Positions 46,160-58,200 of a DNA stretch of 64,000 bases are shown piece after piece. The stretch comes from Laccaria trichodermophora. Its lineage: Eukaryota > Basidiomycota > Agaricomycetes > Agaricales > Hydnangiaceae. The notes beneath the pieces were generated by a model. That model did no database searches and was not told the origin of the DNA. It saw nothing but the letters and a program-made list of their open reading frames with translations. The position numbers and the translations under genes were made by a program. Location: assembly GCA_018417955.1 (NCBI GenBank), contig JACTVC010000026.1, positions 248,001 through 312,000 of the forward strand. Reading direction: 5' to 3'. Each line of letters starts with the position of its first letter. The stretch's first letter is position 1.

Positions 46160-48773
46160 AGACTACAATATAATATATAAGATAAGCAGACCACAAACTT
46201 TTGTAATGAAAAAGCAGACACTACAAACTTTTATAATGAAAAAAGCGGACACTACAAGCCTTTGTAATGAAAAAAGCGAACACTACAAACTTTTGTAGTC
46301 CAAAAAGCGCACACTACAAACTTTTGTAATGAAAAAAGCGCACTCTAGTAATTTTGTAGTGAACACAAGCAAAAGACTACAAACCTTTGTAATGAAAAAA
46401 GCGCACACTACAAACTTTTGTAGTCTAAAAAAGCGCACACTAGTAATTCTGTAGTGAACACAAGCAGAAGACTACAAACTTTTGTAATGAAAAAAGCGCA
46501 CACTACAAACTTTTGTAGTCTAAAAAAGCGGAGACTACAAACTGATATTATGTAATGAATTTCCTAATTGGGAAATATGCGAACATCGTCATGAACAGTG
46601 ACAAAACTAAGCTAGCCTACTAACTCTTCTGGCCCAAAGAGCGTGGGAAACAGTTCCCAACCTAAATGCGCACTGTGCCTGACATTAGGTGTGGCAGAAA
46701 AAAGTGTAACGCTTTTCCTGATTAGGAAATGGCCCAATTAGGAAATAGTGCGCACATCGTCATTAACAATGACAACACCAAGCTAGCCACTAACTCTTCT
46801 GGCCCAAAGAGCGTGGGAAATATTTCCCGACCTAAATGCGCACTGTGCCTGACATCAGGTGTGGCAGAAAAAAGTGTAACGCTTTTCCTGATTAGGAAAT
46901 GGCCCAATTAGGAAATAGTGCGCACATCGTCATTAACAATGACAACACTAAGCTAGCCACTAACTCTTCTGGCCCAAAAAGCGTGGGAAACAGTTCCCGA
47001 CCTAAATGCGCACTGTGCCTGACATCAGGTGTGGCAGAAAAAAGTGTAACGCTTTTCCCAATTAGGAAATGGCCCAATTAGGAAATAGAGCGCACATCAA
47101 AGCGCACACTACAAAGTTTTCTAATCATACTTCTCTTTTCTAATGAAAAAAGCGGACACTACAATTTTTGTAGCCTTACTTTGGTTAAAGCTATTGGTAA
47201 ATATATGTAAACAAACTTCGAAATGGGGGTTTTCTGCCTTCCTCTGCATAGATTATGGTTCCTGTGATATTTTAAGCATCTATCCCATTAATTTCTTTTT
47301 CATTTAGCATAGCCACACCTTTCATATTTAGAAATTCACACTGGATCCTGAGAACAGCACCTTAAACATCAAACAACATGGTATGGTATGGGAGTGGAGT
47401 ACCATGGTATGGTATAAGGGTGCAATACCATGGTATAGTATGGTATGGTATGGGGGTGCAATACCATGGTATGGTATGGTATGGGGGTGCAATACCATGG
47501 TATGGTATGAGATGGCAATACCATGGTGTGGTATGGTGAGGGTGCAATACCATGGTATGGTATGAGATGGCAATACCATGGTGTGGTATGGTGAGGGTGC
47601 GATACCATGGTATGGTATGAGATGGCAATACCATAGTATGGTATGGTGAGGGGGCAATACCATGGTATGGTATGAGATGAATACCATAGTATGGTATGGT
47701 GTGAGATGGCAATACCATAGTATGGTATGGTGAGGGGGCAATACCATAGTTTGGTATGAATAGTTGTGGTATGGTATGAATGGTTGTGGTATGATATTAT
47801 CATACCACATGTGATATGAATAAGGCTGAACATAGTATCATGGTTTTGGGAGGCCATGGCCAACAGGAGCTTCCTTAATCTGTACCCCTGGCTCTCCAAT
47901 TGACAAGACTTTGGATTGGACCAAATATTTTGATAATGACAACTTTGGTCAAATTCTCAGAACAACAATACTTTGATTCCATCATATGTAGTTTTCAAAT
48001 AGTAAATATATACACATACTTCTTTGACAGCAACAGCATGGCACTTTTTGAATCCAAATTTCAGGCTTTTGAAATGAATCATCTGTGAAGGGTACTTAAT
48101 GTAGTTGATTAGTTGAAGTGCATATTTCAGCCTAGGCTGTTGGATAATAATTTAGCTCAAGTCCATGCTTTTGCAATGCATGGTATCATGCATGGTCCAG
48201 GACTATAGCCAATACACAAAATGTTTTCTTTTCTTTGCTTCTCAAATACTGATGCAGCATTGATTTATTTGTGATGAATATTGTTCTAATTGTAATTGAA
48301 AGGACTGGGAAAGATATGTATCAATAAATGGCTTTTGATGCATGGAAAAAGCTGGGATTAAGCTCATTTGAACTGATTTTCAAAGGATGGATTTGACTAT
48401 ATAGCCTCCATTTGTATCTTAAAATCTTGGGAAAAACATCAAGAAGCTTTCCACAAAAAATGGCACCCAATGGACCAGTATTGCAGCCTGCAGAAAGAAT
48501 TTATATATTTTGAAAAAGGACCCCAGACACCCTGGTATGATGGTATGGTATGGTATGGTATGATGGTATGGTATGGCATGGTATGGTATGAGGTGACATG
48601 GTATGGTATGGTAACATGGTATTGGTATGGTATGGGTTTTCCATACCATGGTACCATGGTATTGGTATGTGCTCTTATACCACCCTTGGAATGGGTACCA
48701 TGGAGGTCCCCTAAATCAAAGAATTCATATACCTCACAGGTACCCTAAAATGGGTGACTGAAGTGAAACTGCC

Positions 48774-49211
48774 GAGGTAACACTCCACGACCTCACCAAA
48801 TCGGTCACCACAATTTCGGAGCTCAACCTGCGGCTCGGTGCTCGCCAATCAAGTCTGGAATCGCTTATTATCCAGTTCCTCGGCAACAAGGAGAAGAAGC
48901 ACACTGGCATCAATACCGATCGCTCAGTCTCACCCGACCATGGTCAGAAAACCCAGCAGGCACAAGTCTCCCCGACCCCAGGCGTCATTCTGCCAAACCC
49001 AGTTCCAACCGATCACGCGCAAGTCTCTCCGACCCCGGCTGTCATTCTGCCTCTAGCATCTGAGAGCCCAGCGGTCATTCTGTTGGCGCCGAACCCAGTT
49101 CCTCCAACCCAGGCAAGTTCGCCCGGTCGGGGTAATAGGAAGTCACCTCGGCTACAGAAACTCAAAGCCGCACTTCAAACCCCCGCACAGAGTAAGTCCT
49201 CTACTTTGTGA
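48774..49211 (+). pseudogene. cysteine-cluster coiled-coil gene of KDZ-L, part 3 of 3
   Basis: Resumes EVTLHDLTKSVTTISELNLR in frame after FBB-1 and ends with stop TGA at 49209. The tail repeats a short unit, (D/S)HAQVSPTP(G/A)VILP, twice to three times and finishes basic (GRGNRKSPRLQKLK). The complete, uninterrupted gene would encode roughly 950 residues. Confidence 0.78.
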
Positions 49212-50269
49212 GGATTCAAAAATCTGACCGCCAGCAAGTTACAAACAATGATGTCCAAACTCCTAATGATGTCCAAACTCCCTCTACTTAATAGTTAGTA
49301 GAATACATGTATATTTCTTGGACAATCTTTAATTTTTTTTTGGGCTTATTTGATATGAAGTCCTGTGGTGGACATAATAATGAAAGTAGTAAGGCCTGGG
49401 CTTCTTTCACGACGCAGTAAACTGTGACCGGCAGAGAAAAGCCGGGAAATCTTGGAGCAACTTTGTCCGATGGACCAGCACAGTAACAGCTTGGCGTTTA
49501 TTTTAGGCAGCCGAGTACGGTTGTTTGAGCCAGACCCGTTCCAACATAGGTATGTTTACAAGAAACATTGGTCGGTATAAACTTGGTAGGGATTTTGAAC
49601 CAGGGGTGTGCATAATATATCTCACAGCCTCAAGTCATATGTATTGGCAGTAACTGTGAACGTCACCGTGCTCGGCTTCTTGGGAAGTCATGGACCCAGT
49701 AAACTGCATGACCGAAGACTGGACCATGACTGGCAAAGAAAAGCCGAGGTAATGTTTGAGCAACTTGGCAAATAAAACCTGAGTGAAAACGAAACTGGGC
49801 CGTAGTGTCAACTGGATGGGACCAGGTTTGGCTGATCCACGCTGCATGGGATTCAAAGCTCCCCAGCAGACCCATGACACATGAGCCCATTCCATGAAGA
49901 GACGGGTTGACCCAGGATCCAAGGCATATTTAGCAACGTCAATTCATGGGGTACTAGCTGACTGACCATGTCACCGTGCTTGGCTTCTTGGTAGGTGATG
50001 GACCCAGTAAACTGCATGACAGAAGACTGGACCATGACCGGCAATGAAAAGCCGAGGTAAACTTGGCAAATAAAAATGAGACGGCTGTGGGCTGATCCAC
50101 AATGCATGGGATTTAGAGCTCTTCAGCTGACCCATGACACATGTTGAGCCCAATCCATGAAGAGATCGGTTGACCCAGGATCCAAGGGCATTTTTAGCTA
50201 TGTCAATTCATGGGGTACACTTCTCGGCCGATGCACAGTACCAGTCCTAAGAGAGTCTTGATGGCCGGT
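49212..50269. repeat. right subterminal repeats of KDZ-L
   Basis: Two full copies of a roughly 300-bp unit (from about 49672 and 49975) with GGACCCAGTAAACTGCATGA, GAAGACTGGACCATGAC and GACCCATGACACATG, plus a partial copy at about 49395-49460. A degenerate tRNA-like T arm (GGGATTTTGAACCAGGGG) lies at about 49588. No gene is seen. Confidence 0.82.
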
Positions 50270-50383
50270 CCACCTTTGATGGGGTCAACTGATCCATGGG
50301 CTCATCAGCAGGCACCATCAACTATGGTCTGTTTGTATGGTCGGGGGGCTCAGTGTTAGTGGGGTAAGGTAACTAATACTTGT
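50270..50383. repeat. right terminal inverted repeat of KDZ-L
   Basis: Reversed, it starts ACAAGTATTAGTTACC and then matches the left end from ACTGAGCCCCCC through CATAGTTGATGG. The direct duplication GGCAGAGGC follows at 50384. Confidence 0.85.
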
Positions 50384-50392
50384 GGCAGAGGC

Positions 50393-52221
50393 TAAACCAA
50401 CGTTCAGCGGTCCTGATGATAAACTGGACCAGGATGATGCGTGGGGCCCTAAAACCACGGCGGTGCCAGAGGACCCAGTACAGGGTGACATTCTGGATGC
50501 TGTAAACCTAGGTCCTGACGTTCCAGAGGAATTCCAGAAACCGTTAGCAGACATTCTGCGTAAGAATGTCGCGGCTTTTGGTATTAACGGTCGTTTAGGA
50601 AAAGTTGCGGCTAGAGTCCCTATTCCCCTCAAGGAAGGATCCACTCCTGTTTCTGTTCCTATGTATGCCGCTTCCCCAGCAAAACGCGAAGTGATCGATA
50701 AGCAGATGAAAGCTTGGTTCGAATCGGATGTCATTGAACCCTCTGTCAGTCCCTGGGGTTTTCCAGTCATAGTGGTTTATCGCAACGGCAAAGCTCGCCT
50801 AGTGGTAGATTACCGTAAACTGAATTCACAAACCATACTGGATGAATTTCCTATCCCACGCCAGACGGAGATCGTTCAAGCTTTATCGGGCGCTCAAGTT
50901 CTTTCAACTTTTGATGCGCTAGCTGGATTCACTCAACTAGAAATGGCTGATGAAGATAAAGAAAAGATGGCTTTCCGGTGTCATCTGGGTCTTTGGCAAT
51001 TCAAGAGGATGCCCTTTGGACTCTAACGGCCCGTCAATATTCCAGCGTTTGATGCAGGGGGTTTTATCACCTTACCTCTGGTTATTCGCACTAGTGTACA
51101 TCAATGACATTGTCATATACTCGAAGTCCTGGGAAGAGCACCTAGTTCATCTCGACACCATCTTGGGCACTATCGCCGCCGCAGGCATTACTCTATCCCC
51201 TCCAAAATGCTTCATTGGTTTTTCATCCATTCTTTTATTAGGGCAAAAGGTTTCACAACTGGGCTTATCAACGCATCAAGAGAAAGTCCAGGCAATCGTG
51301 GACCTTGCTCATCCAACCTCTGTGTCCGACTTGCAGAAGTTCTTGGGCATGGTGGTTTACTTTTCTACATACATTCCTTTCTATTCTTTCATAGCTAAAC
51401 CTCTGTTTGAGCTCCTGAAAAAGGGCTCACGATGGGATTGGCAGGCAGAGCATGAGCTGGCTTTCCAACAAGCGAAAGAGGCGCTATCCAGCGCCCCCGT
51501 TCTAGGACACCCCATACAAGGTTGTCCCTACCGCCTGTACACGGACGCTTCAGATGTCGCGCTGGGCGCGAGCTTACAGCAGGTGCAGCCTATCAAGGTT
51601 GGTGACCTGAAGGGCACGCCTACATACGACAAGCTCGCGAAGGCGTGGTCTGACAGCAAGCCTGTCCCCAATCTATTTCCCATTCTGTCCAAGGAAGTTG
51701 TCGAGAAGCCTACCGATGACTCCTGGGGGCCGTCTCTTGAGGAGACTGTGGTGCACGTAGAGCGTGTTATCGCTTATTGGAGCCGGACTTTTAAGGCGGC
51801 GGAACGAAACTACAGCACTACCGAGCAGGAAGCGTTGGGCGCCAAGGAAGCCTTAGTGAAGTTCCAACCCTTCATCGAAGGGGAAATGGTCATCCTCATC
51901 ACGGATCACGCTGCCCTCCAATGGGCGCGAGTGTACGAGAACGCCAACAGGAGATTAGCAGCATGGGGGGCGGTATTTGCAGTGTACCTGGGACTCCGCA
52001 TAGTTCACAGAGCTGGACGGGTTCATTCTAACGTGGACCCCCTGTCCAGACTCCCGAGAGTACCACCACATAGCTCCCCTGTTGTCAATGATATCACGGC
52101 CATAGCACCTGACGAAGCCAAGCAGGACAGGGCTCAAGCCGTGGAGGACTGTATCCACCGGGCAAATGCACCTTGCGCGGCGTTCACAGTGTCCTATTGG
52201 GAGGACATAGTGGAGCGCTGA
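50393..52221 (+). pseudogene. Gypsy reverse transcriptase and RNase H, frameshifted
   Basis: Continues the frame broken at 17885. Reverse transcriptase motifs: VSPWGFPVIVV, DYRKLNSQTILDEFPIP, TFDALAGFTQLEM (first catalytic Asp), FQRLMQGVL and VYINDIVIYSKSWEEH, where the usual Y-x-D-D reads YIND. Near 51018-51027 the expected FGLTNGPSIF is FGL then a stop, because about two bases are missing; the sequence goes on in another frame. RNase H follows: LYTDASDVALGASL, NYSTTEQEALGAKEAL, LITDHAALQWA. TGA at 52219-52221 stands where the frame otherwise stays open into integrase. The enzyme would have copied element RNA into DNA. It is dead. Confidence 0.94.
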
Positions 52222-53885
52222 GCGAATGCCACCCACTATGAACCGTCAGAAGCCCCTGCCCAAAGGGAAGCAGATCGATTGGCGGCCGCAGAAGCAAGGT
52301 CCCGCAGAGCAAAAAAGCGTAGTAACTTCCCAGATGAGGAACCGGAGACAGGAATTACGTCGACCATGAACGAGATTCCAACCACCATGGAGTCCAATCC
52401 TACCAAAACGACTGACGAGAGTTCCTCTACTGCGACGCCTATGCTCATTGAAGATGAGCTGCCCTTTCCCCTCCATGATCATTGGACATACCCGATCGGA
52501 GTAAAGCCTAGTTCTGCGGTGTTCAACAATGAATGGCTGAACAAGCCCCACCTCCTCGTAGCCATGAAACCTTCAGTAATCACTGTGTTTTCTCAGGGCT
52601 ATCCGCAGGACAAATACTTTGCTCCTAAATACGTAGAGGACATTCCAAACCCGAGGACCATCATCACCCCTTCCCACTTCCGCAAAAGCAAAAATGGTTT
52701 ACTCTACTTTATAGATGCGGATTGGTCCGCCAGACTCTGCGTTCCAGAATCTAAGATCCATTTCGTTCTAAAATGGATTCACGACTCCCCTTTTGAGAGC
52801 GCACATGCCGGACCATGTCGGTTCTTATCCAGATTACGAGAGTTGTTCTTCTGGCCCACTATGCATAAAGATGTGATGGACTACATGAAGTCCTGCGATA
52901 CTTGTCAAAAAATCAAGATTGATAGGCGCGCACCAGCAGGTAGCCTTCGACCCTCGCACATCCCTGCAAGACCTTTTTCTACAGTCTCACTTGATCTTAT
53001 AACGGGCCTACCACCTTCTGGAGAAGAAGGTTACACCGCCATCTTCACCGTAATCGACAAGTTAACCAAGTTTGCCATCTTCTTGCCAGTTCACGAGACT
53101 ATGAGCCAAGAACAGTTCGCGGACTTATTCGTGGAAAGAGTAGCCAACGTCTACGGACTACCTGAGCACATAATAGCCGATCGCGATAAGCGCTGGTCGA
53201 CTGCGTTCTGGAAATCCATAGTTGCGAATTATGGCAGTGTCATGGCCCTATCTTCCTCACATCACCCCCAGACTGATGGGCAGACGGAAATCCTTAACAC
53301 CGTTATAGAACAAATGCTGAGGGCATACGTTGCTGCAGACCGCATGTCTTGGGCTAAGTGGCTCAGTGTATTGAATTACTCCTATAACAGTTCAACACAC
53401 TCTTCCACAGGTTACACGCCACAGTTCTTATTAATGGGATATAAACCTCGAACTTCAACCATCGGAGTGACCCCTGAAGGAGACCCAGTCTCCAGACCGT
53501 TCATTGCCAGCCAGTCGGCGGAGGGATTTATAGGCGAACTAGAATTCCATCGCTCCCTTGCCAGAGATGCACTAGTACTGGCGCAAGAAAGACAGGCGAC
53601 AGCTTACAACAAAGGCAGAAGACCCATGGAGACACTCCAAAAAGGCGATCTAGTCCTGGTTAACCCGCACACTCTCAAACTCGTAGACGTTAAGGGCACA
53701 GGCCGGAAGCTCGTGCAAAGAACAATCGGACCTTTTGAAGTCTTAGAGCAAGTGAACCCTCAAGTGTATCGCTTAAAGCTTCCCCCCAATTATCCAATGC
53801 ACCCCATATTCAACATCGAACATCTCAAGAAATACCATTCCTCACCTGAGCGGTTCGAAGGAAGGGATTCACTACCTAGCACCAG
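52222..53885 (+). pseudogene. Gypsy integrase
   Basis: Same frame as RNase H after the TGA. The zinc-binding part is FVLKWIHDSPFESAHAG...MKSCDTCQ (His and Cys pairs). The catalytic core has the D,D,E set in VSLDLITGLP, IIADRDKRW and TDGQTEILN. The GPF/Y-like region FEVLEQVNPQVYRLKLP and HPIFNIEHLKKYHSS follow. The frame is cut by FBA-3 at 53885; using one copy of the duplication it continues PSTRELIPHPEYEVE into the chromodomain at 57619. Integrase pastes the DNA copy into the genome. Confidence 0.95.
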
Positions 53886-56800
53886 GACTGGTGGCTACCA
53901 CTTTTATGATTAATCTATGACAACTGTCCTACAGCCATTCTGTTTAATGTCATAGGTTTTTATGAAAGAGATTTCATTAGAGTCTCTGGCACTTTCATTA
54001 GGATATTTCATTATGCCCTCTGGCACTTTCATTACTATTTCTTTGAATTTTCATTACAATATTTCATTAGGGTCTCTGGCACTTTTCATTAGGATATTTC
54101 ATTATGTGTCTGGCACTTTCATTACCTTTTCATTAGGATATTTCATTATGTTCCCTGGTGCTTTCATTACTATTTCTTTAAATTTTCATTGGGATATTTC
54201 ATTAGGGTCTCTGGCACTTTCATTAGGATATTTCATTATGCCCTCTGGTGCTTTCATTACAATTTTCATTAGGAGATTTCATTAGGATCTCTGGCGCTTT
54301 CATTCCCTTTTCATTAGGATATTTCATTATGCTCTCTGGCACTTTCATTACTATTTCTTTAAATTTCATTGGGATATTTCATTAGGGTCTCTGGCACTTT
54401 CATTCCCTTTTCATTAGGATATTTCATTATGCTCTCTGGCACTTTCATTACTATTTCTTTGAATTTTCATTGGGATATTTCATTGGGGTCTCTGGCACTT
54501 TCATTACCTTTTCATTAGGATATTTCATTATGCCCTCTGGCGCTTTCATTACTATTTCTTTAAAATTCTCATTAGAATATTTCATTAGGCTTTGGCTCTT
54601 TCATTACTATTTCTTAGATTTCTCATTAAGATATTTCATTAGGTCCTTGATGCTTTCATTACCATTTCTTCTATTTTTCATTAGAAGAATGATCATATAT
54701 ATCACATGGGTTGTTGGGAGGCCAATCACAGGACCAATTGCCTAAAATGGTCAAAAAATGAAAGTTGTAGCCCTGTACTGTAGCTTCCAGAATCTGTTTG
54801 AATTATGTTCTAGAGTGCTCCCTGTGTGGAGATATGATGTTAAATATTTTTCTCACCGCCGGCTTTTTTCAACCTTTTTGTGTTTTTCTCCATGAGAACA
54901 AGACCAAACAACATAATTTCAATACATTTAGGAAGCCAAGAGAAGAGGCTACAATTATGGTCTTGTGGGAAATTTGACCCAAAAAGGAAGGTGTATACCC
55001 TAAAAGGGAAACTGACAATGACAGACTACAATATTTACTGATAGACTACAAATGACCACAAAAGTCAGACTTAGACTACAAAATTTACTGATGTGCACGT
55101 TTTAAAGATTTTGTTTACATATTTTGTCTAGGACATCCACTAGAAAAGCTTGTAGTGTCCACTTTTTCATTACAAAAGTTTGTAGTGTCTGCTTTTTTAG
55201 ACTACAAAGGTTTGTAGTGTCCGCTTTTTAGACTACAAAAGTTTGTAGTGTCCACTTTTTTAGACTACACAAGTTTGTAGTGTCTGCTTTTTTAGACTAC
55301 ACAACTTTATAGGGTCTGCTTTTTGAGACTACAAATTTTTGTAGTCTGCTTGTCTGACATGTACTTTCTGGTGTCCTTGACTATGGTTCATGGGGATATG
55401 ATTGAGAGATTGACATGACTTTGCATATTGTCTTGTTGCATCATGAGCTTTTGACATCATGCCCATACTGTCTTTCACATCAGGAGAGGCTATTCTTTGC
55501 TTTCATATGGATAGCTACTGTTCTATTTCTGAAGGCTACAGCACTGTGTGGATGGGCTGATTGGTCTTTGGATATGTTTTTGCATTCAACACCAAAGTCA
55601 CACCATGATGTACAAGGTTTGCCAAATTCAAGGTTGCTAAATCCTGAATGAAGGTTGACAAAGAGACCTGGCCCCACTGTCATGTATCATTGGCTATTGA
55701 TAAAAAATATGCATGAATTCAGCTAGGAATATCCATAGTCTTGTAGACCTCACAGAGATCATATCAGAATTGACTATCAGGGTTGAGCATGTTTTGAGAC
55801 ATGGCAGTAGCTATGACAGTAAGGCCATGTCTCTTTGTCAATTTTCATTCAGGATTTAGCAACCTTGAATTTGGCAAACCTTGTACATCATGGTGTGACT
55901 TTGGTGTTGAATGCAAAAACATATCCAAAGACCAATCAGCCCATCCACACAGTGCTGTAGCCTTCAGAAATAGAACAGTAGCTATCCATATGAAAGCAAA
56001 GAATAGCCTCTCCTGATGTGAAAGACAGTATGGGCATGATGTCAAAAGCTCATGATGCAACAAGACAATATGCAAAGTCATGTCAATCTCTCAATCATAT
56101 CCCCATGAACCATAGTCAAGGACACCAGAAAGTACATGTCAGACAAGCAGACTACAAAAATTTGTAGTCTCAAAAAGCAGACCCTATAAAGTTGTGTAGT
56201 CTAAAAAAGCAGACACTACAAACTTGTGTAGTCTAAAAAAGTGGACACTACAAACTTTTGTAGTCTAAAAAGCGGACACTACAAACCTTTGTAGTCTAAA
56301 AAAGCAGACACTACAAACTTTTGTAATGAAAAAGTGGACACTACAAGCTTTTCTAGTGGATGTCCTAGACAAAATATGTAAACAAAATCTTTAAAACGTG
56401 CACATCAGTAAATTTTGTAGTCTAAGTCTGACTTTTGTGGTCATTTGTAGTCTATCAGTAAATATTGTAGTCTGTCATTGTCAGTTTCCCTTTTAGGGTA
56501 TACACCTTCCTTTTTGGGTCAAATTTCCCACAAGACCATAATTGTAGCCTCTTCTCTTGGCTTCCTAAATGTATTGAAATTATGTTGTTTGGTCTTGTTC
56601 TCATGGAGAAAAACACAAAAAGGTTGAAAAAAGCCGGCGGTGAGAAAAATATTTAACATCATATCTCCACACAGGGAGCACTCTAGAACATAATTCAAAC
56701 AGATTCTGGAAGCTACAGTACAGGGCTACAACTTTCATTTTTTGACCATTTTAGGCAATTGGTCCTGTGATTGGCCTCCCAACAACCCATGTGATATATA

Positions 56801-57611
56801 TGATCATTCTTCTAATGAAAAATAGAAGAAATGGTAATGAAAGCATCAAGGACCTAATGAAATATCTTAATGAGAAATCTAAGAAATAGTAATGAAAGAG
56901 CCAAAGCCTAATGAAATATTCTAATGAGAATTTTAAAGAAATAGTAATGAAAGCGCCAGAGGGCATAATGAAATATCCTAATGAAAAGGTAATGAAAGTG
57001 CCAGAGACCCCAATGAAATATCCCAATGAAAATTCAAAGAAATAGTAATGAAAGTGCCAGAGAGCATAATGAAATATCCTAATGAAAAGGGAATGAAAGT
57101 GCCAGAGACCCTAATGAAATATCCCAATGAAATTTAAAGAAATAGTAATGAAAGTGCCAGAGAGCATAATGAAATATCCTAATGAAAAGGGAATGAAAGC
57201 GCCAGAGATCCTAATGAAATCTCCTAATGAAAATTGTAATGAAAGCACCAGAGGGCATAATGAAATATCCTAATGAAAGTGCCAGAGACCCTAATGAAAT
57301 ATCCCAATGAAAATTTAAAGAAATAGTAATGAAAGCACCAGGGAACATAATGAAATATCCTAATGAAAAGGTAATGAAAGTGCCAGACACATAATGAAAT
57401 ATCCTAATGAAAAGTGCCAGAGACCCTAATGAAATATTGTAATGAAAATTCAAAGAAATAGTAATGAAAGTGCCAGAGGGCATAATGAAATATCCTAATG
57501 AAAGTGCCAGAGACTCTAATGAAATCTCTTTCATAAAAACCTATGACATTAAACAGAATGGCTGTAGGACAGTTGTCATAGATTAATCATAGATAGTGGT
57601 AGCCACTAGTG
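53886..57611. mobile_element. FBA-3: 3.7-kb palindromic foldback element in pol
   Basis: Mirrored coordinates add to 111497 along the whole length, with the centre near 55748. GCACCAG flanks it (53879-53885 and 57612-57618), or eight bases with one mismatch. The ends read GACTGGTGGCTACCAC and, reversed, ACTAGTGGCTACCAC, close to FBA-1 (ACTAGTGGTAACCA). Arms hold GAAATATCCTAATGAAA and GTGCCAGAG repeats, the conserved module at 54755-54840 (mirror 56660-56740), TTTGTAGTGTCCGCTTTTT repeats and a centre like that of FBA-1. No gene. Confidence 0.9.
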
Positions 57612-57618
57612 GCACCAG

Positions 57619-57817
57619 AGAGTTAATCCCTCACCCAGAATACGAAGTGGAATCCATTGTCGGCCATCGACTAACTACACAGAAGCAGGGCAATCGTCGG
57701 ATGTACCTAGTTCATTGGAAGGGTCACGAGCCAGTCAACGATACTTGGGTGTCAGAGTACGATCTTCGTAATGCTCCTGAGCTTACGAGGGCGTATTTAC
57801 AGGCCCATAATCTTTGA
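57619..57817 (+). pseudogene. Gypsy chromodomain, C-terminus of integrase
   Basis: EYEVESIVGHRL...RRMYLVHWKGHEPVNDTWVSEYDL is a textbook chromodomain with the aromatic residues (Y, W, W/Y) that hold methylated lysine. In chromoviruses it steers integration to silent chromatin. It was separated from the rest of integrase by FBA-3. The protein ends QAHNL at 57817. Confidence 0.95.
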
Positions 57818-57926
57818 CGCCCGATGACTAAGCCACTACCCACTACCATTTGTGCTTGTTTGGTGATTGATCAATGGATAACGATTTTCAACCTTTACCT
57901 TCTTTCTGCTTTACCTCCATCATCTT

Positions 57927-58120
57927 CTATTATCGCGCGGTCCCCACTGCGTTGAAAGCTAATTATTGTACCTTTTCATCATTTTCTATTATCGCGCGGT
58001 ACCCACTGCGTTGAATCTAATCACTTGTTGCTATTATCGCGCAGTACCCACTGCGTTGAATCTAATCACTTGTTGCTATTATCGCGCGGTACCCACTGCG
58101 TTGAATCTAATCATTTGTAT
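57927..58120. repeat. 45-bp tandem repeat upstream of the extra Gypsy frame
   Basis: Four units start at 57927, 57986, 58031 and 58076. Each carries CTATTATCGCGC(G/A)GT and CCCACTGCGTTGAA; the last three also have CTAATCA(C/T)TTGT. The unit is CpG-rich. It lies just before a separate open frame, so it could drive a subgenomic transcript (inference). TATATCC near 58168 is a TATA candidate. Confidence 0.88.
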
Positions 58121-58200
58121 CCCTCGTGTGGCTTGATCTGCGTTGAAAACTACCCTCACATTCTTTTATATCCTTAAATACTAGTACTTACTTCATTATT

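Larger units (their letters stand above)
40832..48764. mobile_element. FBB-1: 7.9-kb palindromic foldback element with a Helitron inside
   Basis: Flanked by GAAACTGCC (40823-40831 and 48765-48773). Both ends read inward ACTTCAGTCACCCATTTTAG then GGTACCTGTGAGG. Mirrored coordinates add to 89596 over more than 2 kb with no net indel, and the mirrored frames translate identically, so the arms are near-identical. Inward come the ATACCATGG zone, two unspaced 170-bp units, and the ACTACAAA/GCGC arrays, where the left arm is about 62 bp longer. The original centre near 43680 is a smaller palindrome (43506-43881). It carries no gene of its own and matches FBB-2. Confidence 0.93.
17886..50383. mobile_element. 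KDZ-L: giant KDZ transposon with TET/JBP-like dioxygenase and other cargo
   Basis: Bounded by the nine-base direct duplication GGCAGAGGC (17877-17885 and 50384-50392), across which the Gypsy frame rejoins. The ends are imperfect inverted repeats of about 100 bp: the left ACTGAGAGCCCC, ATACAAACAGGCCATAGTTG and GGGCCTGCTGATG match the right end reversed (ACTGAGCCCCCC, ATACAAACAGACCATAGTTG, GGTGCCTGCTGATG). Net of KDZ-S2 and FBB-1 it is about 19.3 kb. Its KDZ transposase is recognisable by the CxC2 cluster and the conserved core. Together with a TET/JBP gene this matches a gene pairing known in agaricomycetes. The transposase has two in-frame stops, so this copy is probably inactive. Confidence 0.92.
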
